A stretch of 64,000 nucleotides of DNA from Chryseobacterium sp. G0201 (lineage in GTDB: Bacteria > Bacteroidota > Bacteroidia > Flavobacteriales > Weeksellaceae). The DNA is taken from contig NZ_CP033917.1 of NCBI RefSeq assembly GCF_003815655.1, positions 372,001-436,000 on the forward strand, written 5' to 3'. Under the pieces are notes generated by a model. It worked only from the letters and a program-made list of their open reading frames with translations, did no database searches and was not told where the DNA came from. The position numbers and the translations under genes are program-made. Shown here in pieces: positions 26,021 through 34,953 of this stretch (position 1 is the stretch's first letter; every line of letters begins with the position of its first letter).

Positions 26021-26440
26021 ATGAGCACATTACAAGATAAATATTCAAGCGTAGTTTCTGCAGCTCAGTCAGCAGGAATTTCAGGTCTTCAAGTTCAGGA
26101 ACAAGATGGAATCCTTTATGTTTCAGGAAGCGCTACAAACACAGCTGCAAAAGATGCTGTTTGGAATGCTCTAGGAGCAATTGATTCTACTTATTCTGCA
26201 TCAGATATCAACATCGATGTACAGGTTTCTGGTCTTGCTGCTGGTGCGGCTCTTACTGTTGCAACAGAAGATTCTAACCTAAACATCAGACAAGAGCCTT
26301 CTACGGAAGCTGCTGTTGTTGGTAAAGCTGCAAAAGGTTCTAACGTAACTTTGATCGAGCAGACTTCTGATGATTGGTGGAAAGTAAAAAATGCTGATGG
26401 ACAGGAAGGTTATGCTTATTCAAGATATTTGAAAGCTTAA
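26021..26440 (+). CDS. BON-like plus bacterial SH3-domain protein
   Basis: A 139-residue protein whose N-terminal half (1-70) is a BON-like module (VQEQDGILYVSGSATNTAAK, close to the YgaU/LysM-protein type). Its C-terminal half (78-139) is a bacterial SH3 domain (LNIRQEPSTEAAVVGKAAKG, DDWWKVKNADGQEGYAYSRY). No signal peptide, lipobox or membrane helix is visible, though SH3b domains usually act on cell wall. It shares an operon with the BON lipoprotein and probably works with it. Exact role unknown. Confidence 0.85.
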   Translation: MSTLQDKYSSVVSAAQSAGISGLQVQEQDGILYVSGSATNTAAKDAVWNALGAIDSTYSASDINIDVQVSGLAAGAALTVATEDSNLNIRQEPSTEAAVVGKAAKGSNVTLIEQTSDDWWKVKNADGQEGYAYSRYLKA

Positions 26441-26469
26441 AAAATAAGTTTAACTCTATTTAACGTATA

Positions 26470-26498
26470 AACATCCCATTACAGGGATGTTTTTTTTT
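26470..26498 (+). terminator. Terminator of the BON operon
   Basis: Stem ACATCCC/GGGATGT (26471-26477, 26484-26490) with an eight-T run. An in-frame ATG at 26487 for the next gene lies inside this stem, which is why the later start at 26526 is chosen. Confidence 0.85.
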
Positions 26499-26525
26499 AT
26501 TTTTGTGCCTTTAATAAAAACACGA

Positions 26526-29294
26526 ATGAATAAAATTCTATTCTTACTGATGTTTGCTTTCAGTATTGTAATTGTAAAAGCGCAAAAATTTAGCATCGAC
26601 GGAAAAGTTTCAAATTTTGAAAAAAAACCGATAGAAAATGCTACTGTTTATCTTCTTAAACAAAAAGATTCTTCAATTGTAAATTACACAGCAACAAATA
26701 AGGAAGGTAAATTTTCATTAAAAACTGATGAACTCAATGAACCTTCAATATTAAAAATTGATGCCGAAAAATTAATTTCTTATACTAAAAATATTGAAAA
26801 ACTCGACAAATCTTTGTCTTTAGGAGACATTGAACTCGATAAAAATTCAATCACTAATATTGATGAGGTGAAAATTACCGTATCTCCAGTAAAAATCAAA
26901 AAAGACACGATAGAATTTAGTGCTTCAGCGATTAAAGTTCGCCCGGACAGTAAAATCGAAGAACTTTTAAAACAAATTCCCGGCGTTGAAATCGATAATG
27001 ACGGAAAAATTACTGTGAATGGCAAAGAAGTAGATCAAATCATGATCAACGGGAAACCTTTCTTTGATAAAGACGGAAAAATTGCCCTTCAAAACCTTCC
27101 TGCAGATATCATTAAAAACATTCAGTTTACGACAACAAAGACAAAAGAGGAAGAGCTGACCGGAAAAACAGCAAAATCAAACAATGCCACCATTAATTTT
27201 AATATTGACGAAAAGAAAAATAAAGGATTGATCTCCAGACTTACGCTTGGATATGGAACCGACAAACGATATGAAGGAAGCGGACTTTTAAGTTATTTTA
27301 AAAATGACACCAAAATCAGCATTCTAGCATCTTCAAATAACATAAACTCACAAGGATTTTCCAATGATGAGGTTTTTGACAGCATGGGTCACGGAAGAAA
27401 CTCATGGTTGATGCAGGGCGGAAGTGTAAGAACCGTAGGAAGTACTACTTATTATATGGATCGCAGCAACGCTAAAGGTATCCAAAAATCCACGACGATA
27501 GGACTAAATTATAGCGATAAATTTGGAAAAGATGCAGATTTAGAAAGCTTAAGCCTTATGCACTCCAATAACAATATTGAAACACGATCCAAAGTTTCGA
27601 GAACAACCTTGCTTCCGGATTATACATTAACAACCAACTCAGAAAGTAATGGTGAAAATGAAGCTAAACAATATAATTTCGATACTGCAGCAAAGATAAA
27701 ACTGGATTCTCTTACAAGCATTTATATTTCACCAACATTCTCCAGATCGGAAGGTTTTAGTTTTAATAATTTAAAATCAAACACGTTAAAAGATAATACT
27801 CTACTTAATAAAAGTGATTCCTATACAAGTACAAAATCTGAGAACAATACTTTTAGCCCCAACATTTATTTTTCAAAAAAATTCAAAAAAGAAGGAAGAG
27901 TTGTTTATGCGAATATAGATACTAATATTTCTGAATCAAAAAATGATAATCTGAATATATCACAAACACTCTTCTATGAAAGTACTGAGCCAAATGATAT
28001 CAGAAATCAACTTGCCAAAAATAAAAACCAAAGCAATGATTATCGTTTCAGTGCAGGATATACAGAACCTATTTCTGATTCTGCAACGGTTACTCTTAAT
28101 ATGAGTTATAGCTCAAAACTAAGCCGTGACATCAGAAACGTCAATGATTTTAATGATAATACAGGCCAATACTCAGATTACAATATCCTTTTATCAAATA
28201 ATATGAATCAAAAGGTCAATCAAATCTCTCCTGAATTATCATTTGCACTGAATAAAAGTAAAGTCAATATGTGGGGGTCTTTTAATGTTGATATTTCAGA
28301 CATGAAAGTAAATTCTATTTATAATGGAACTCAATATGACCTTCACAAAAACTTTATTCTCCCCAATTATAATGTTGGTCTTAATTATGAGTTTTCAAAA
28401 AGCAAAAGATTAAGCCTCTACAATTCTGCCGATTACACCATCCCGACTGCAGAGCAACTTACCCCTTACGAGGATTTTTCTAATCCGCTAATTGTCTATC
28501 AGGGAAATCCAGAACTGAAAAACACCTGGGCAAATAGAACCTATCTTTATTTCAACAATTCTAATCTGGTGAAAAATATCAGTTATTACATGAATGTTGG
28601 GTTTACTTACAGTAATAATGACATCATTAATTATTCTTATTATGATCAGTCAGGAAAACAGTTTGTGACCTACTCCAATGTGAGTGGAAATAAAAATTTC
28701 AACCTTGGAGGAGGTTTCACCAAAACCTTTAAATGGAAAGAAAATAAGCTGACCATCAACCCAAGATTCAGCATGAATTTTAATTACGGCACCGGATTTA
28801 TTAACAGCCAGCAGTTCAAAAGCAATAACTACAATATTAATCCCGGTTTGAATCTTATTTATGAGATCAAAGATAAACTTACCATAAAACCATCATACAG
28901 ACTGGGTTATAACATCTCAAATTACACCAATTACAGTATTGATAAAGTAGAAACCGCCAATCAAGCCTTAAAACTTGAACTTACGAACTATATTTTTAAA
29001 AGCAACCTTGTTATCGGAAATGATTTTGAATACAATACAAACTCAAATATAGCCCCCGGATTCAAAAAAGACTTTTATTTTTGGAATACAAGTCTGGGAT
29101 ACGCATTCTTCAACAAACAACTTACTGCAAAAGTGAAAGTGTATGATGTTTTAAACCAAAATCAAAGCGTGAAAAGAACAATTGCAAATGCTTATTTTGA
29201 AGATCGCGAAGATTTGATTTTAAAACGTTACATCATGTTTTCATTAAGTATGAAACTCAACAAATTTGCTGGAAAGAAAATGACAGGTAAATAG
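26526..29294 (+). CDS. Outer membrane beta-barrel protein, TonB-receptor-like (OMP_b-brl family)
   Basis: A 922-residue outer membrane protein. A signal peptide (MNKILFLLMFAFSIVIVKAQ) precedes a carboxypeptidase-regulatory-like beta-sandwich (~21-105), a plug-like region (~120-220, with SKIEELLKQIPGVEIDNDGK and GKEVDQIMINGKPFFDKDG) and a long barrel to the C-terminus. Unlike classical SusC/TonB receptors it has the shorter plug of the outer-membrane-beta-barrel-3 type. Ligand unknown; relatives are linked to peptide or protein export or adhesion. It stands before a CocE-type hydrolase gene, about 100 nt apart. Confidence 0.88.
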   Translation: MNKILFLLMFAFSIVIVKAQKFSIDGKVSNFEKKPIENATVYLLKQKDSSIVNYTATNKEGKFSLKTDELNEPSILKIDAEKLISYTKNIEKLDKSLSLGDIELDKNSITNIDEVKITVSPVKIKKDTIEFSASAIKVRPDSKIEELLKQIPGVEIDNDGKITVNGKEVDQIMINGKPFFDKDGKIALQNLPADIIKNIQFTTTKTKEEELTGKTAKSNNATINFNIDEKKNKGLISRLTLGYGTDKRYEGSGLLSYFKNDTKISILASSNNINSQGFSNDEVFDSMGHGRNSWLMQGGSVRTVGSTTYYMDRSNAKGIQKSTTIGLNYSDKFGKDADLESLSLMHSNNNIETRSKVSRTTLLPDYTLTTNSESNGENEAKQYNFDTAAKIKLDSLTSIYISPTFSRSEGFSFNNLKSNTLKDNTLLNKSDSYTSTKSENNTFSPNIYFSKKFKKEGRVVYANIDTNISESKNDNLNISQTLFYESTEPNDIRNQLAKNKNQSNDYRFSAGYTEPISDSATVTLNMSYSSKLSRDIRNVNDFNDNTGQYSDYNILLSNNMNQKVNQISPELSFALNKSKVNMWGSFNVDISDMKVNSIYNGTQYDLHKNFILPNYNVGLNYEFSKSKRLSLYNSADYTIPTAEQLTPYEDFSNPLIVYQGNPELKNTWANRTYLYFNNSNLVKNISYYMNVGFTYSNNDIINYSYYDQSGKQFVTYSNVSGNKNFNLGGGFTKTFKWKENKLTINPRFSMNFNYGTGFINSQQFKSNNYNINPGLNLIYEIKDKLTIKPSYRLGYNISNYTNYSIDKVETANQALKLELTNYIFKSNLVIGNDFEYNTNSNIAPGFKKDFYFWNTSLGYAFFNKQLTAKVKVYDVLNQNQSVKRTIANAYFEDREDLILKRYIMFSLSMKLNKFAGKKMTGK

Positions 29295-29390
29295 ATCATT
29301 AATAGTAAATGGTTGGAAGTTTTTCCAGCCATTTCTTTTTTAAGTTCGGTTAAAACTTTTTTATTTTTAAATTAGCAACAAATTTAATTC

Positions 29391-31247
29391 ATGAAGATCC
29401 CTATTTCAATTTTATTTATTTTCTTTTTCATTTTTGGAAATTCACAAAATACACAGCCGACTGATTCATTTGTAAAAGATAATTTCACAAAGAAAGAAGT
29501 TTACATTCCGATGCGTGATGGAACGAAGCTTTTCACCGCAGTCTATATTCCAAAAGATATTTCAAATAAGAAAAAATATCCTTTTTTAATGCAGAGAACC
29601 TGCTACAGCATTGCTCCGTACGGTGAAAATGAATATAAAACCAAGATTGGCCCGAATCAATATTTAATGAATGACAAATACATTTTTGTGTATCAGGACG
29701 TTCGTGGAAGATATATGAGCGAAGGAACTTTCACCAATATGACTCCGCAAGTGGATCATAAAACTAAAAAAGATGTGGACGAAAGTACAGATACTTACGA
29801 CACGATCGATTGGTTAATAAAAAATATTAAAGACAACAACGGAAAAGTTGGACAATTTGGAACTTCATATCCCGGATTTTACACTGCTGTTGGGATTTTA
29901 GCTGAACATCCGGCATTGGTTGCATCTTCCCCACAAGCTCCAATTTCAGATTTCTGGAATGATGATTTTCTTCATAATGGGAGATTTATGTTGGGGTATT
30001 TCAGAACGTTTCCTGTGTTTGGAGTTCAGAAAACTAAAGCTGAAAACAAAGCTTGGTATTCAGATTCAATGATCAAATCAACGTCTGAAGATGGTTTAAA
30101 ATTTTACAGAGAAATGGGAACCTTGAAAGACGGTTACGAAAAATATTACAAAGACAATTTCTTCATGACCGAAATAATGAACCATCCCAACTATGATGAA
30201 TTTTGGCAAAAAAGAAGTCTTTTACCTCATCTTAAAAACGTAAATCATGCGGTAATGACCGTTGGTGGTTGGTTTGATGCTGAAGATCTTTCAGGACCTT
30301 TAAATATTTACAAAACCATTGAAAAAACAAGTCCAAAAGCTAAAAATACTATCGTAATGGGACCTTTCTCACATGGCGGATGGGGACGCGAAGAAGGAAA
30401 ACACTTCCACAATCAAATTTACTTTGGTGACAGCATCGCCACTTATTATCAGAAAAATGTTGAAACTAAGTTTTTCAATCATTATTTAAAAGGAGATACA
30501 AAAAAAGATGCCGGGCTTCCGGAAGCTCTGATGTATGATACAGGAGCCAAAAAATGGAGAGAATTTGCGAATTATCCTCCGAAAGAAGGACAAAAAGTGA
30601 ATTTCTATTTATCAAAAGGAACGTTGAATAAATCTGCAGGACAAGGCTCTTCAGAATATTATAGTGATCCGAATAACCCTGTTTTAAGTTCAGATAATCT
30701 GAAAGATTTTAATGGATTTACGCCCAGAAATTATATGTCCGAAGATCAAAGATTCGCAGAAGGAAGACCTGATGTTTTGACCTTTACAACAGATGTTTTA
30801 ACAGATGATATGACTTTCGCGGGAGAAATTATGGCAAAATTAAATATTGCTTCCACTTCTACAGATGCAGATTTTGCAGTGAAATTAATTGATGTTTATC
30901 CTGAAGATTTTAAACTAGCTGAGAAAAAAGACGGCGTGATTTACGGAAATTATCATCAAATGGTAAGAAGTGAAATTATGCCTGCAAGATTCAGAAATTC
31001 TAGAGAAAAGGCAGAAGCTTTGGTTCCAAATAAGAAAACGGCTGTGAACTTTAGATTACAAGATGTTGTTCATACTTTTAAGAAAGGACATAAAATTCAG
31101 ATACAAATCAGTTCAACTTGGTTCCCATTATTTGCGATTAATCCACAGAAATTTATGGATAATCCGAATTTTGCAACGAATGAGGATTATACGAAAGCGT
31201 TTATCAAAATTTTTGACGATAGTGCGATTGAAGTTGAAGTACTATAA
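29391..31247 (+). CDS. CocE/NonD family hydrolase (X-Pro dipeptidyl-peptidase S15-like)
   Basis: A 618-residue exported serine hydrolase. Signal peptide (MKIPISILFIFFFIFGNSQN), alpha/beta-hydrolase domain with VYIPMRDGTKLFTAVYIP, the nucleophile motif GQFGTSYPGFY, an acid/His region around VGGWFDAEDLSGPL and MGPFSHGGWGREEG, and a C-terminal jelly roll (~400-618, FRLQDVVHTFKKGHKIQIQI). Relatives include glutaryl-7-ACA acylases, cocaine esterase and X-Pro peptidases. A periplasmic ester, amide or X-Pro peptide hydrolase is likely. Confidence 0.92.
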   Translation: MKIPISILFIFFFIFGNSQNTQPTDSFVKDNFTKKEVYIPMRDGTKLFTAVYIPKDISNKKKYPFLMQRTCYSIAPYGENEYKTKIGPNQYLMNDKYIFVYQDVRGRYMSEGTFTNMTPQVDHKTKKDVDESTDTYDTIDWLIKNIKDNNGKVGQFGTSYPGFYTAVGILAEHPALVASSPQAPISDFWNDDFLHNGRFMLGYFRTFPVFGVQKTKAENKAWYSDSMIKSTSEDGLKFYREMGTLKDGYEKYYKDNFFMTEIMNHPNYDEFWQKRSLLPHLKNVNHAVMTVGGWFDAEDLSGPLNIYKTIEKTSPKAKNTIVMGPFSHGGWGREEGKHFHNQIYFGDSIATYYQKNVETKFFNHYLKGDTKKDAGLPEALMYDTGAKKWREFANYPPKEGQKVNFYLSKGTLNKSAGQGSSEYYSDPNNPVLSSDNLKDFNGFTPRNYMSEDQRFAEGRPDVLTFTTDVLTDDMTFAGEIMAKLNIASTSTDADFAVKLIDVYPEDFKLAEKKDGVIYGNYHQMVRSEIMPARFRNSREKAEALVPNKKTAVNFRLQDVVHTFKKGHKIQIQISSTWFPLFAINPQKFMDNPNFATNEDYTKAFIKIFDDSAIEVEVL

Positions 31248-31254
31248 TAATTGA

Positions 31255-31290
31255 AACGGCTGTTCAGAATTTGAACAGCCGTTTTTTTGT
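31255..31290 (+). terminator. Terminator of the CocE-type hydrolase gene
   Basis: 12-bp stem AACGGCTGTTCA/TGAACAGCCGTT and a seven-T run. Confidence 0.9.
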
Positions 31291-31299
31291 ATAAACTCA

Positions 31300-31400
31300 A
31301 CCACAAAGTTTGTCAGTACGTAGGAATCTAAATAAGGATTTTTACAATTCGATCTCTACAAAACGAGTATAGATTCCTACGGAATGACAAACTTTGTGGT
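31300..31400. repeat. Intergenic inverted repeat, family B copy 3 (31-bp arms)
   Basis: Arms 31300-31330 and 31370-31400 are complementary at 29 of 31 positions around a 39-nt spacer. The arms contain the family B core (GTAGGAATCTA and TAGATTCCTACGGAATGACA). Lies between convergent genes. Confidence 0.85.
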
Positions 31401-31419
31401 AAATTCTCGCGTTAAAAAA

Positions 31420-32031
31420 TCAGTCCTCAATCGTTCTAAAAGTCAAATTTACTCTCGGAGTTTTTACTTTTGTAGTCGGCGGAAGTCGATGAAGCCAATG
31501 GTCTTGTGTTGTGCCTTTCATCACCAGTAAACTTCCGTTTTCTAAGAATATTTCTACTTTTTCTTTGGTTATTTTATGCTTAAATAAAAATTTTCTTTCT
31601 GCTCCGAAAGTCAGAGAAGCAATTGCTCCGTGTTTTTTCAAATCTTTTTCTCCATCGCTGTGGTACGCCATTCCTTCGCTACCGTCGTGATATAAATTCA
31701 ACAAACAAGAGTTGTATGTTTCTCCTGAAACTTCTTCGCATTTCTGTTTTAATTCTAATAATTCCGGAGTCCAGTGTTTTGCTAATTTTGTTCGTTTTGA
31801 ATAGGTATATTCGAATGGTTTTTCTCCAAACCAACCTACTTTTCTTTTGGTTAAAATTAATTTTCCAAAAATCACCGCTTCATCATTTTCCCATGGAATT
31901 TGATTGAACAAATAATCATAATAAAAATCGGATTTTTCTTTGGAGAAAACCTTTCCGTAATAGTTAACGGTTCCGTCGTTGGGAAGGATATTTAATGGAT
32001 AATCTGATATATCTTCGAATAAACTCATCAT
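31420..32031 (-). CDS. alkB: AlkB-type 2-oxoglutarate-dependent DNA dealkylase
   Basis: A 203-residue AlkB-like Fe(II)/2-oxoglutarate dioxygenase. The iron ligands are H and D of MAYHSDGEKDL and a distal His in MKGTTQDHWLHRLPP. The 2-oxoglutarate Arg pair appears in PRVNLTFR, and LNLYHDGSEGM is the usual strand before the HxD. It removes methyl groups from 1-methyladenine and 3-methylcytosine. The Ada-like gene lies just upstream on the same strand, so the pair is a small alkylation-repair module. An ATG at 32028 is an alternative start. Confidence 0.9.
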   Translation of the reverse strand: MMSLFEDISDYPLNILPNDGTVNYYGKVFSKEKSDFYYDYLFNQIPWENDEAVIFGKLILTKRKVGWFGEKPFEYTYSKRTKLAKHWTPELLELKQKCEEVSGETYNSCLLNLYHDGSEGMAYHSDGEKDLKKHGAIASLTFGAERKFLFKHKITKEKVEIFLENGSLLVMKGTTQDHWLHRLPPTTKVKTPRVNLTFRTIED

Positions 32032-32106
32032 TTTAATAACTTTTAAAACTATATTTTAAACACAAATTACACAAATGTTTTTTCACAAATAAACACAAAC
32101 ATTTGC

Positions 32107-32172
32107 ATCAATAGGAACGGACTTTAGTCCGTTTTCAAATACACAAAACATGAATTGGCTTTAGCCAAAACC
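32107..32172. repeat. Two-hairpin intergenic repeat, family C copy 1
   Basis: ATCAATAGGAACGGACTTTA with hairpin ACGGAC-TTTA-GTCCGT, then a second hairpin TTGGC-TTTA-GCCAA about 40 nt on. Same design as 34863-34925 and 58202-58268. It sits between the alkB and ada-like genes. Confidence 0.75.
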
Positions 32173-32207
32173 TAAAATAAGATATAAAAATCTGTGTGAG
32201 AAAAAAT

Positions 32208-33068
32208 TTAAAGTAAAATAGAATTCTCAGAATAGACACGAGAACTTTCCCAGCCAATAATCAACTGCTTTCTTTCACTCCCCCACATATAACCTCCAAT
32301 ATTTCCCGAAGACTGAATCACCCGGTGACAAGGAATCAAAAACGCTACAGGATTACTTCCAATTGCTGTTCCGACTGCTCGTGATGCATTTGGATTTCCT
32401 ATTTTTCCGGCTAAATTTCCGTACGTTGATAATTTTCCCATTGGGATTGTCAACAAACTTTCCCAGACTTTCAATTGAAAATCTGTGCCTTTTAAATGTA
32501 GCTTGATGGTGTTGAGTTTCGTCCAGTCTTGATTAAAAATAGACAATGCATTTTTCTGAAATTCGTCCTGTTTTTCAAAAAAAGAAGCATTAGGAAATTT
32601 AAGTTGTAAATCTCCCAATGCTGTTTCTTTATTGTTTTCAAAAGCCATGTAGCAGATTCCTTTTTCTGTGGAAGCTGTGATTACTTTTCCAAAAGGAGTT
32701 TCGGAAAAACTGTAATTGATGTTGAGGCTTTTTCCGCCGTTTTTATATTCTGCCGGAGACATTCCTTCTACTTTTACAAACAGATCGTGTAATCTGCTTG
32801 TGCTTGAAAACCCTGTCTCATAAGCGGTATCAAATAAGCTCGCTTTTTCTTCCTTCAACAAATTTTTAGCATGTTCAAGACTGATGAACTGTAAAAATTT
32901 CTTAGGACTTGTCCCTGCCCAATCCGTAAATATTTTCTGGAAATGAGCCGGACTCAGATTAATCTTTTCTGCCACTTCATCCAAACTCGGCTGAAGCTTA
33001 AAATTGCTTTGAATATACTCTATCGCTTTCGCAATTCGGTTATAATCTATTTGATTTTGTGTGGACAT
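32208..33068 (-). CDS. Ada-like bifunctional AraC regulator / O6-methylguanine-DNA methyltransferase
   Basis: A 286-residue fusion of an N-terminal AraC-type HTH (~1-105; KINLSPAHFQKIFTDWAG, FSSTSRLHDLFVKVEGMSP) with a C-terminal MGMT domain (~110-280). The methyl-acceptor Cys is in FLIPCHRVIQSSGNIGGY. The E. coli Ada N-terminal phosphotriester-repair domain is missing. It directly demethylates O6-methylguanine and may also activate repair genes. The start at 33068 (MSTQNQ) is used; the upstream extension begins with a weak TTG. It lies beside alkB. Confidence 0.9.
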   Translation of the reverse strand: MSTQNQIDYNRIAKAIEYIQSNFKLQPSLDEVAEKINLSPAHFQKIFTDWAGTSPKKFLQFISLEHAKNLLKEEKASLFDTAYETGFSSTSRLHDLFVKVEGMSPAEYKNGGKSLNINYSFSETPFGKVITASTEKGICYMAFENNKETALGDLQLKFPNASFFEKQDEFQKNALSIFNQDWTKLNTIKLHLKGTDFQLKVWESLLTIPMGKLSTYGNLAGKIGNPNASRAVGTAIGSNPVAFLIPCHRVIQSSGNIGGYMWGSERKQLIIGWESSRVYSENSILL

Positions 33069-33136
33069 ACCATTTTGTTTTACCTCACAAATTTCCAAAG
33101 AATTTCTGGCTGAAAAAATCCGATTCTTGCGAAGTT

Positions 33137-33991
33137 TTAGTCTTGATTAATGTGATAATAAGCAAGCATTTTGTAATATAACTTAGCTGCCAAGAAGGCA
33201 CTTGGTTTTGCCATAGGAGAATCCATTAATTCTACAATATCAAAAGCTACAACGTTACATTTTTCAAAAACTTTTCTTAATAATTCTAATGTCGGGTACC
33301 ATTGTAAACCACCTGGTTCAGGAGTTCCTGTTGATGGAGCAATTGAAGGATCAAAAGCATCCAAATCGATTGTGATATAAACGTTTCCGGAAACTTTTTC
33401 TAATACATCATTCACCCAGTTTTCATTGTTGGCAATTTCATGAGCGAAGAATACTCTTCCTTCAGGTAAATATTCAACTTCCTCAACATCCATAGAACGG
33501 ATTCCCACTTGCACTAAATTATGCTTTTGATTCGCTTCAAAAACTGCACAAGCATGATTAGAAGTAGAACCATGGAATTCTGGACGAAGATCTGTGTGAG
33601 CATCTAACTGAAGTATAGTAAGATTTTCATATTTCTCACCAACCGCACGGATTGAACCGATAGAAACAGAATGCTCTCCCCCGAAAAGGGTGAATAATTT
33701 ACCGTCATTCTGTAAAAGCTCTTTCGTTTTTTGATAAACAGCTTCTGTCATTGCTTCTGGTGAAGATTTTTCTGTAATTTCTCCAGCTAAATAAACACCT
33801 TCCAAATAAGGTTCAGTTCCTGTTTCAATGTCGTAAAGCTCCATGTTCTCAGAAGCATCTAGGAACAATTCAGGACCTTTGTCAGCTCCTTTCCCCCAAG
33901 TTGAAGTTCCGTCATAAGGAACCGTTACCAATACTACTTTTGAACTTTCTAACGATGCGTTTTCTTCAGGAATTCCTGCGTATGTTTTCAT
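33137..33991 (-). CDS. speB: Agmatinase / ureohydrolase
   Basis: A 284-residue ureohydrolase with the manganese-binding motifs FTLFGGEHSVSIGS, ILQLDAHTDLR and VYITIDLDAFDPSIAPSTGT, all ligands present. It hydrolyses agmatine to putrescine and urea. The arginine decarboxylase gene lies 1 kb away on the same strand, beyond a HAD gene, supporting the polyamine assignment over arginase. A -7 element (TATCTTTG, 34020-34027) lies 29 nt upstream of the start. Confidence 0.92.
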   Translation of the reverse strand: MKTYAGIPEENASLESSKVVLVTVPYDGTSTWGKGADKGPELFLDASENMELYDIETGTEPYLEGVYLAGEITEKSSPEAMTEAVYQKTKELLQNDGKLFTLFGGEHSVSIGSIRAVGEKYENLTILQLDAHTDLRPEFHGSTSNHACAVFEANQKHNLVQVGIRSMDVEEVEYLPEGRVFFAHEIANNENWVNDVLEKVSGNVYITIDLDAFDPSIAPSTGTPEPGGLQWYPTLELLRKVFEKCNVVAFDIVELMDSPMAKPSAFLAAKLYYKMLAYYHINQD

Positions 33992-34019
33992 GTCTTATTT
34001 AAAAATTAAATGATTGTTG

Positions 34020-34027
34020 CAAAGATA
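34020..34027 (-). promoter_or_regulatory. -7 element of speB
   Basis: The minus strand reads TATCTTTGC, an ideal TAnnTTTG box; the ATG is 28 nt downstream. No TTG was found at the usual -33 position. Confidence 0.5.
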
Positions 34028-34139
34028 CGAAGAAGTTGGAAGATGGGAGATGGAAGCGTGAAGTTTTGTTTGCTATTAAGAATTATAAGACATTTTTAAA
34101 CTTCCTACTTCCCTCTTCAAGCTTCCATCCAAAAATTAT

Positions 34140-34147
34140 TACCTTTG
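34140..34147 (+). promoter_or_regulatory. -7 element of the HAD phosphatase gene
   Basis: TACCTTTG, matching TAnnTTTG, 15 nt before the ATG. No -33 TTG was visible. Confidence 0.45.
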
Positions 34148-34161
34148 TAAAAAATTCAAAT

Positions 34162-34821
34162 ATGCCTTTAAAAGCTGTTCTTTTCGATATGGATGGAGTG
34201 ATTGTAGATACAGAACCATTACACAGAAAAGCTTATTTCAAAACATTTAGCGACCTTGGAATTGACGTTTCAGAAGATTTATACACTTCTTTTACGGGAG
34301 CGTCTACGAAAAGGGTTTGTGAGACATTAATTAATCAATTTAATTTAACGGAGACTTACGAAGAAATCGCAAAAACGAAGAGGGATTATTTCAAAGGTTA
34401 TTTTTATAATGATGAGGAATTTGATCTGATCCCTGGAGTAAAACAATTGATCGAACATTATTATGAAAACGGGATTACCTTAATTCTGGCTTCGTCTGCA
34501 ACGATGAACACCATCAATATGGTTTTTGAAAAATTCGAATTAGATAAATATTTCAGTGGAAAAATAAGCGGTGCCGATCTAAAAGAATCGAAACCCCATC
34601 CAGAAGTTTTTCTTTTGGCAGCAGAATTAGCAAACCAACCAATTGAAAACTGTATGGTTATTGAAGATTCAACGAATGGAATTTTAGCTTCTCACAGGGC
34701 AAATATTTTCTGTGCAGCGTATAGAAGTCCACATTCTAAAAATCAGGATTATACTTTGGCAAATATTGTAGTTGCAGATTATGTTGATTTGGAACTTGAT
34801 AAAATATCAAAATATTTTTAA
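34162..34821 (+). CDS. HAD family phosphatase (beta-phosphoglucomutase-like)
   Basis: A 219-residue HAD superfamily hydrolase, subfamily IA. It has the nucleophile motif FDMDGVIVDTEPLH, the Thr/Ser motif LILASSATMN, Lys in LKESKPHPEVFLLAAE, and the acid motif MVIEDSTNGILAS. The cap is helical as in PGM-type phosphatases. Likely substrates are sugar phosphates. ATG at 34162 is preferred to an in-frame 34036 start, because a -7 box (TACCTTTG, 34140-34147) and an A/G-rich low-complexity palindrome lie between them. Confidence 0.88.
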   Translation: MPLKAVLFDMDGVIVDTEPLHRKAYFKTFSDLGIDVSEDLYTSFTGASTKRVCETLINQFNLTETYEEIAKTKRDYFKGYFYNDEEFDLIPGVKQLIEHYYENGITLILASSATMNTINMVFEKFELDKYFSGKISGADLKESKPHPEVFLLAAELANQPIENCMVIEDSTNGILASHRANIFCAAYRSPHSKNQDYTLANIVVADYVDLELDKISKYF

Positions 34822-34826
34822 CTGAA

Positions 34827-34857
34827 AAACCTCTCAAATTTGAGAGGTTTGTTTTTT
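34827..34857 (+). terminator. Terminator of the HAD gene
   Basis: Perfect palindrome AAACCTCTCAAATTTGAGAG extending to GTTT (34827-34850), then a T-run. Confidence 0.9.
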
Positions 34858-34862
34858 ATACG

Positions 34863-34925
34863 TTTTGGCAAAAGCCAATTGATTATCTTTCATTTATAAA
34901 CAGGTTAAAACCCGTTCCTATTGAT
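34863..34925. repeat. Two-hairpin intergenic repeat, family C copy 2
   Basis: Hairpin TTGGC-AAAA-GCCAA, about 28 nt, then the second weak hairpin (CAGGTTAAAACCCGTTCCTA) and the shared end CTATTGAT. Confidence 0.75.
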
Positions 34926-34953
34926 GAGAGATTGCTTTACTTCGACAGTTTTA

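Noticed and set aside
34036..34161. N-terminal extension of the HAD phosphatase
   Set aside because: It translates a low-complexity palindromic leader and precedes a clear -7 box; the HAD motif follows directly after the ATG at 34162.
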